Assembly: GCF_023898315.1 (NCBI RefSeq)
Contig: NC_064614.1
Location: 1,052,148,432 to 1,052,212,431, forward strand
DNA: 64,000 nucleotides
Direction: 5' to 3'
Source of the DNA: Schistocerca nitens
Lineage: Eukaryota > Arthropoda > Insecta > Orthoptera > Acrididae
Within the stretch, counting starts at the first letter, position 1. Each line of letters starts with the position of its first letter. Positions 58,321-64,000 of this stretch are shown piece after piece. The position numbers and the translations under genes were made by a program. A model generated the notes under the pieces. The model was not told where the DNA came from. It saw only the letters and a program-made list of their open reading frames with translations, and did not search any database.

Positions 58321-58784
58321 AATTTCGCTCTTTCCATCAACTAGGGTGGCGTGCAGCTTGCGCCCACAGTGCATAGCAGTAGTGACTGCAGTACACATTT
58401 ACACTTATATTCCTCATTTTTCACATACTCTTCTACAGATATTGTTCACTTTTACAGATTGTCCTAATTTTTCAAATAGAATTCCGCAAGTATATCGTAA
58501 CGAAGTACTGGCGTCGATGGCCTTGCTTATAAACCTGAAGATAGAGGAATAAATAGGATGTGGAGGGTTCATCAAATTAGCTTGAGAAGAGATAATGTAC
58601 TAAAGCGATAATAATTTTAGGAAACTTCAAAAATGATGCTAATGAATTTGAAACTATTTTAGGAACAGTACCCAAATTTCTTCCCATATACATGTAAGAA
58701 CACAGAGAACACAGGACTAAATTCAAGGCAGAAACACATCCCGTAGAAACTATTTTAAATTCCGGGCAACCGCAGCTATTGAAA
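58321..58784. other. unassigned interval
   Basis: No gene or repeat recognised. A 70-residue minus ORF (58577-58789) has no domain. Confidence 0.35.
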
Positions 58785-60375
58785 GGCATGATGTCTGGAG
58801 AACTCCGCTAACAACTAGTAAAATTGTTATTTATTAAAACACACCCATTTCGCTGCCTAAAGACGCATCATCAGCTACAGCCTACGTGACAAAAAGGAAA
58901 CTACAGTGTCACCACATTATGTGGCTATTAAAATTAGGAAAGGAATATCTAAAATATAACCACAACGTTAAAACATCATAGGCATACTCAACGCTCCTAG
59001 TCCAAATTTACTATTTAGTGAATATTATCAATAGTATGGCGTGCGAAAAGTAAAGCAGACGTGCTCCATTCTTAAACATTGACCTACCTCTGAAAAGAGA
59101 ACAGAAGATAATTTATAATGAATGGGCGATAGAAGTTTTTAAAAAGGAGCCCGACTGGCGATAAGAAATTTGTCACTGCTAACATAATTAGTCGCGGCAA
59201 CGAGCAAATTTCTATGTATCTTACTGGTGAGACGGCATGGATGAATGGAAGCTATCCCTGTGGGTAGTGTGACGTGATTTACTCAAGGCTAGGAGCTCCG
59301 GGTCACTACCCTTACAAGCGAGAATATAGCGCAAACCAGCGAGTTACTTTGATTTAGATTTCAGAAATACCTTAACTTAATTACCGCACTATCTACATTA
59401 ACAGTACACTGGCGCCAAGAGAGACACAGCAACACAGCCCTTCAGAAAATTTAAAGATGCATAATGGAAAAAAAACATAAAAATGAAAATGAACAGTTCA
59501 CGACTGAATAACCAACTGAAATTGAAGCACCATAGTATTCTGGCTAATTTTGATTTTTTACACCCTTAGATGTTGGTACGTAATAAAATTCTGTATTGTT
59601 CTCGGTTGTAAGGGTAGCGACCCTACTCACCATGAGTATGTGATGTAACACTGTCTACATGGGTACCATCCGCTCCACCAGCTAGCTAGTGTCTCTCTAT
59701 TAGTGTGCGCAGCTCTTTCTTTTCCCAGTTGCCGTGCAGTCACACCGGTTACACACTTGCCACACAGTAATTTGCATTGTACCGCGACTAATCATGTTTG
59801 CAGTGACATATTTTTTATCGCCAATCCAGCACTTTTTAAAAGCTTTCAGCGTCCACTATGAAATATTTTCCTTTTAGATGTTGTAAATGTATAAATATGT
59901 AGCACGTGTCCGTTACTTTCACTCGTCATAGTATTGACGATATTCACTGAATAGAAAGTTTTGACTAGGAGCGCCTATAATCTTTTAACGTTGCCAGTGT
60001 ATTCCTGAAACTCCTTTGATAATTTTAATATGCACTAAACGTGGTGACACTTTACTTGGTTTTTTACCAAGTAGTTTGCACCTAATGGCCTGCCGTGGTG
60101 GACGAGCGGTTCTAGGCGCTTCAGTCTGGAACCGCGCGACCGCTACGGTCGCAGTTTCGAATCCTGCATCGGGCCTGGAGGTGTGTGTTGTACTTAGGTT
60201 AGTTAGGTTTAGGTAGTTATAAGTTCTAGGGGACTGATGACCTCAGAAGTTAAGCCCCACAGTGCTCAGAGCCATTTGAACCATTTTGCACCTAATGAGG
60301 CGGCTTGTTTTAACAATCAACAATTTTACCGGTTGTTACAGGAGTCCTTCCGAACATCATGACATCTTTCAGAGA
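58785..60375. repeat. old foldback structure: inverted arms of about 560 bp around a spacer of about 250 bp
   Basis: The left arm (58785-59345), reverse-complemented, aligns with the right arm (59598-60375, minus the SINE at 60088-60297) through many shared blocks. Examples are 'gaatattatcaatagtatggcgtgcg' against 'cgtcatagtattgacgatattc', 'tttagt-aat attcactgaatag', 'gactaggagcg', 'ttttaacgttg', 'cgcgactaatcatgtttgcagtgaca', 'ttctcg.ttgtaagggtagcgaccc' and 'gtggtgacact'. No transposase is seen. It could be a foldback DNA transposon, a very large MITE, or a pair of inverted Penelope-type termini. I judge it old from the divergence. Confidence 0.65.
60088..60284 (+). mobile_element. tRNA-derived SINE inside the foldback's right arm
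   Basis: Head 'gcctgccgtggtggacgagcggttctaggcgcttcagtctggaaccgcgcgacc', box B 'cagtttcgaatcctgcatcggg', tail 'gctcagagccatttgaaccat'. It is flanked by the 13-bp duplication tttgcacctaatg (60075-60087 and 60285-60297). It is the same head family as 55481. Confidence 0.92.
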
Positions 60376-60914
60376 ATGTATCCAGCCCATATATTGTTGG
60401 CAGTCACAATAAGTGAAAAAAGTAAAGCATCATAATGTTTCTGTAATTTTTGATCGCGTTTAATAGGAGTTCAGCAAAACCATATATTATAAAGAGGGTA
60501 AAGAACCAAAGATACTCAAATTGAAAACTACATCCTAGCATAATATTCAAGTATTTAAAAGTACCCAAAGTACCTCAAATCCAAAATTTGCATCCTAGAG
60601 GAAAATTTAAATATTTAAAGTTGAATGAATCAACTGCGAGAATTCTTAATGGTTCTCTGTGAAGTCTTAGCAACGCGCCTGTAGCAGCTGCTGCAGGCTA
60701 TCGTGCACAGAATGTCTCCACTGGATGTGTTAGCATAAGCAGTCATAATTTTAATTTTCTGCTGCTTTTTCTTCAGAAGCCATTTGTAATACTATAACTG
60801 GAATTTCATTACCTCATCATAGTAGGACGGAATTATCTCCTTTGAATAAGACTTTTGTCGGTCTCGCTTTTGCGTCATTGCGGTAATTAGTTCAGCTAGG
60901 TCTGGTTCCTCATC
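60376..60914. other. unassigned AT-rich interval
   Basis: No gene. A short local duplication is visible: 'aagtatttaaaagtacc...ctcaaatccaaaatttgcatcctag' near 60550-60600 repeats 'actcaaattgaaaactacatcctagcataatattcaagtattta' near 60515-60555. Confidence 0.4.
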
Positions 60915-63900
60915 TCCCTCCCCCCTAATCAACGCTGGACCTTCCCGCTGGCGGAGAGGCTTGCCTGCCTCAGTGATACAGATAGCCGTACCGTAGGTGC
61001 AACCACAACGGAGGGGTATCTGTTGAGAGGCCAGACAAACGTGTGGTTCCTGAAGAGGGGCAGCAGCCTTTTCAGTAGTTTCAGGGGCAACACTTTCGAT
61101 GATTGAGTGAATTGGACTTTTAATATTAACAAAAACGACCTTCTTGTGCTGGTACTGCGAACGGCTGAATGCAAGAGAAACTACAGCCGTAATTTTTCCC
61201 GAGGGAACTCAACCTCACTGTGTGGTTAAATGACGATGGAGTATTCTTGGGTAAAGTAGTCTAGAAGTAAAATAGTCCCCCATTCGAATCTATGGGCGGG
61301 TGCTACTAAGGAGGGCGTCGTTATCAGGCGAAACAAAACTGGCGTTCAGCGGATCGCAGCGTGGAATGTTAGATCTCTTAATGGGGCAGATAGATTAGAA
61401 AACTTCAAAAGAGAAATGCATAGGTTAAATTTAGATATAGTGGGAATTAGTGAAGTTCGGTTCCAGGAAAATAAAGACTTCTGATCAGGTGAATACAGGG
61501 TTATAAATGCTAAATCAAATAGGGGTAATGTAGGAGTAGGTTTAATAATGCATCTAAGACGCAGATAAGCTAATACGAACAGCGTAGTGAACGTATTATC
61601 GTGGCCAAAATAGACACCAACCACCGAACCCCACGACTACCGCAGTACGACAAGTTTATTTGCCAACTAACTCCGCAGATGATGAAGAGGTTGAAGAAAT
61701 GTATGATGAGATAAAAGAAATTATTCAGATAGTGAAGGGAGAAGAAAATTTAATGTTTATGAGGGACTGGAATTCGATACTGGGAAAAAGAAGAGAAAGA
61801 AAAGTATTAGGTGAATATGGAATGTAGGTAAGGAATGAAAGAGGAAGCCGCCTGGTAGAATTTTGCACAGAGCATAACATTAGCTAACACTTGGTTTAAG
61901 AATCGTGAAAAAGTTTGTTTACGTGGAAGAGGACTGGAGACACTGGAATGTTTCAGGTAGATTGTATAATGGTAGGGCAGAGATTTAATAACCAAGTTTT
62001 AAATTGTAAGACATTTCCAGGGACAGATGTGGACTGTGATCACAATCTATTGGTTATGAACTGTAGATTAAAACTGAAGAAATTGCAAAACGGCGGGAAT
62101 TTAAGGAGATGGGAGCTGTATAAACTGAAAGAACCAGAGAGTTTCAGACAGAGCATTAAGGAACGATTGACAAGAACAGGTGAAACAAACACAGTGGAAG
62201 AAGAACGGGGAACTTTGAGAAATGAAATAGTGGAGGCAGCAGAGGATCATGTAAGTAAAAACTCGAGGGTTAGTAGAAATCCTTGGATAACATAAAAGAT
62301 ACTGGATTTAATTGACGAAAGGAGAAAATGTAAAAATGCAGTAAATGAAGTAGGCAAAAAGCAATACAAACTTCTCTAAAATGAGATCGACAGAAACTGC
62401 AAAATGGCTAAGCAGGGATGGCTAGAGGGCAAATATAAGGATGTAGAGGCATATATCACCAGGGGTATGATAGATGCGGCCTACAGGAATATTAAAGAGA
62501 CCTTTGGACAAAAGAAAACCGCTTGCATAAATAATAATGGCTCAAAAGAGAAACCAGTTCTAAGCAAAGAAGGGAAAGCAGAAAGGTGGAAGGAGAATAT
62601 AGACGGTCTATTCAAGGGCGTTGTACTTGAGGACAATATTATGGAAATGGAAGAGGACGTAGATGAAGATGAAATGTGGGATATGATACTGAGTGAAGAT
62701 TTTGACAGAGCACTGAAAGATCTAAGTCGAAACAAGGCCCGGGATTAGACAACTTTCCATTAGAACTACTGATAGCCTTGGGAGAGCCAGCGCTGAAAAA
62801 CTCTACCATCTCGTGAGCAAGATGTATGAGACCGGCGAAATAACTTCTGATTTCAAGAAGAGCATAATAATTCCAATCCCAAAGAAACCAGGTGTTGACA
62901 AGTGTGAAAACTACCGAACTATCAGTTTAATAAGTCACGGCTGCACAATATTGACAGAAATTTTTTACAGACGAATGGAAAAACTGGTAGAAGCCGACAT
63001 CGGGGAAGATCAGTTTGGATTCTGTAGAAATGTGGAAACACGCGAGGCAATACTGACCCTACGATTTAGAAGATAGATTAAGGAAAGGCAAACCTACGTT
63101 TCTAGTATTTGTTGACTTAGAGAAAGGTTTTGACAATGTTGACAGCAATACTCTCTTTCAAACTCTGAAGGTGGCAGGGGTCAACTACAGGGAGTGAGAG
63201 GCAACTTACAATTTTTACAGAAACCAGATGGCAGTCATAAAGGTCGTGGGGTAAGAAAGGGAAGCAATGGTCAGGAAGGGTGTGAGACTGAGTTGTAGCG
63301 TTATCTCCGATGTTATTCAATCCACATATTAGCAAGCCGTAAAGGAAACGAAAAATTTAGAGTAGGAATAAAAGTTGGAGGTTTGGCGATGAGATCGTCA
63401 TTCTGTCAGAGACTGCAAAGGACCTGGAAGAGCAGTTGAACTTAATGGACAGCGTCTTCGAATGAGGATATAAGATGAACATCAACAAAAGCCAAACGAG
63501 GATAATGGAACGTAGTCGAATTCAATTAGGTGATGCTGAGGGAATTAGGTTAGGAATTGAGACACTTAAAGTAGTAGATGAGTTTTGCTATTTGGGAAGC
63601 AAATTAATTGATGATGGACGAAATAGAGAGGATATAAAATGTAGACTAGCAATGGAAAGGAAAGCGATTCTGAAGAAGAGAAAGTTGTTAACAACGAGTA
63701 CAGATTTAAGTGTCAGGAAGTCTTTTTTGGAGCATTTGTACGGAGTGTAGCTATGTATGGAAGAAAAACATGGACGATAAATAGTTTAGATAAGAAGAGA
63801 GCAGAAGCTTTCGAAATGTTGTGCTACAGAAGAATGCTGAAGATTACAAGGGTAGATCACATAACTAATGAGGAGGTACTGTATCGAATTGGGGACAATA

Positions 63901-64000
63901 CTTATTTGTGGCACAACTTGACTAGAAAAAGGGGTCGGTTGGTAGCTCACGTTCTGAGGCATCAAGGGATCACCGATTTAGCATTGGAGGGCAGTGTGGA
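60915..64000 (+). mobile_element. CFDP2-like (RTE-type) LINE, nearly full length but decayed, running off the right edge
   Basis: The leader at 60915-61330 ('gccgtaccgtaggtgcaaccacaacggaggggtatctgttgagaggccag') precedes an endonuclease-RT ORF. Endonuclease blocks are AAWNVRSLNGADRLENF, LDIVGISEVRFQ (near 61430) and 'DVDCDHNLLVMNCRL' (near 62025, the catalytic D-H). The linker includes 'SRNKARD' near 62730. RT blocks are NYRTISLISHGCTILTEI and EDQFGFCRN (62910-63030), FVDLEKGFDNVD (motif A, near 63110), and EFCYLGSKLIDDGR (63570). The C-terminal 'YRRMLKITRVDHITNEEVLYRIGD' region runs to the edge. Where motif C would lie (near 63375) the frame is disturbed and the usual FADD is not readable. 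Multiple stops and frame changes make it inactive. Confidence 0.8.

Overview
The window looks like a piece of a large orthopteran genome, most likely a grasshopper or locust of the Schistocerca type. The main evidence is that I recognise several repeat families from memory of such genomes: the tRNA-derived SINE whose tail reads cccatagtgctcagagccatttgaac, a 5S-rRNA-derived SINE, a CFDP2-like LINE whose leader carries 'ggtgcaaccacaacggagggg', and a young Tc1 family with termini cactcctggaaatgg. I could not search a database. I see no complete host protein-coding gene. What can be supported is almost entirely mobile DNA of different ages, separated by AT-rich sequence.

Layout. 1-8 kb: a LINE 3' fragment and two decayed Penelope-like elements on the minus strand. 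8-10 kb: a SINE cluster with one SINE nested in another and one chimeric SINE. 10-13.5 kb: a decayed LINE piece, then a short young LTR element without recognisable genes. 15.4-25.7 kb: one broken Ty3/Gypsy-type LTR retrotransposon on the minus strand with both LTRs and a 5-bp target duplication. 26.6-27.9 kb: a mariner-like element with arms of about 490 bp, sitting in a palindromic target. 28-37 kb: quiet AT-rich sequence holding fragments of two DDE transposases and a decayed gene with a DUF7869-like domain. 37-42 kb: a decayed two-ORF LINE of L1/Tx1 type. 42.6-45.8 kb: a second 5S-SINE and a roughly 300-bp tandem repeat with a tRNA-like module, split by a 5'-truncated CR1/Jockey-like LINE. 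45.8-50 kb: three Tc1-like transposons in a row. The first lies exactly between two (TA)n tracts, the second carries a SINE, and the third is apparently intact with a 340-residue transposase. 51-53.5 kb: an internally deleted LINE and a mariner fragment split by a SINE. 54-55.5 kb: a Penelope-like element with a GIY-YIG region. 55.5-60.4 kb: at least five different tRNA-derived SINE or composite families and a large old foldback structure. 60.9-64 kb: a CFDP2-like LINE running off the right edge.

How the parts relate. Nested insertions with readable target duplications give a local order of events. SINEs jumped into older DNA transposons, a Penelope tail, a foldback and another SINE. A LINE jumped into the tRNA-like array. 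The youngest-looking pieces are the intact Tc1 element and the short LTR element, whose two 587-bp LTRs differ at about one position by eye. I found no CRISPR array, bona fide tRNA or rRNA gene, or convincing host promoter. The most useful leads are the intact Tc1 transposase with D-to-E spacing of 32, the foldbacks, the chimeric SINE, and a hairpin-plus-GAAA motif at Penelope-type ends.
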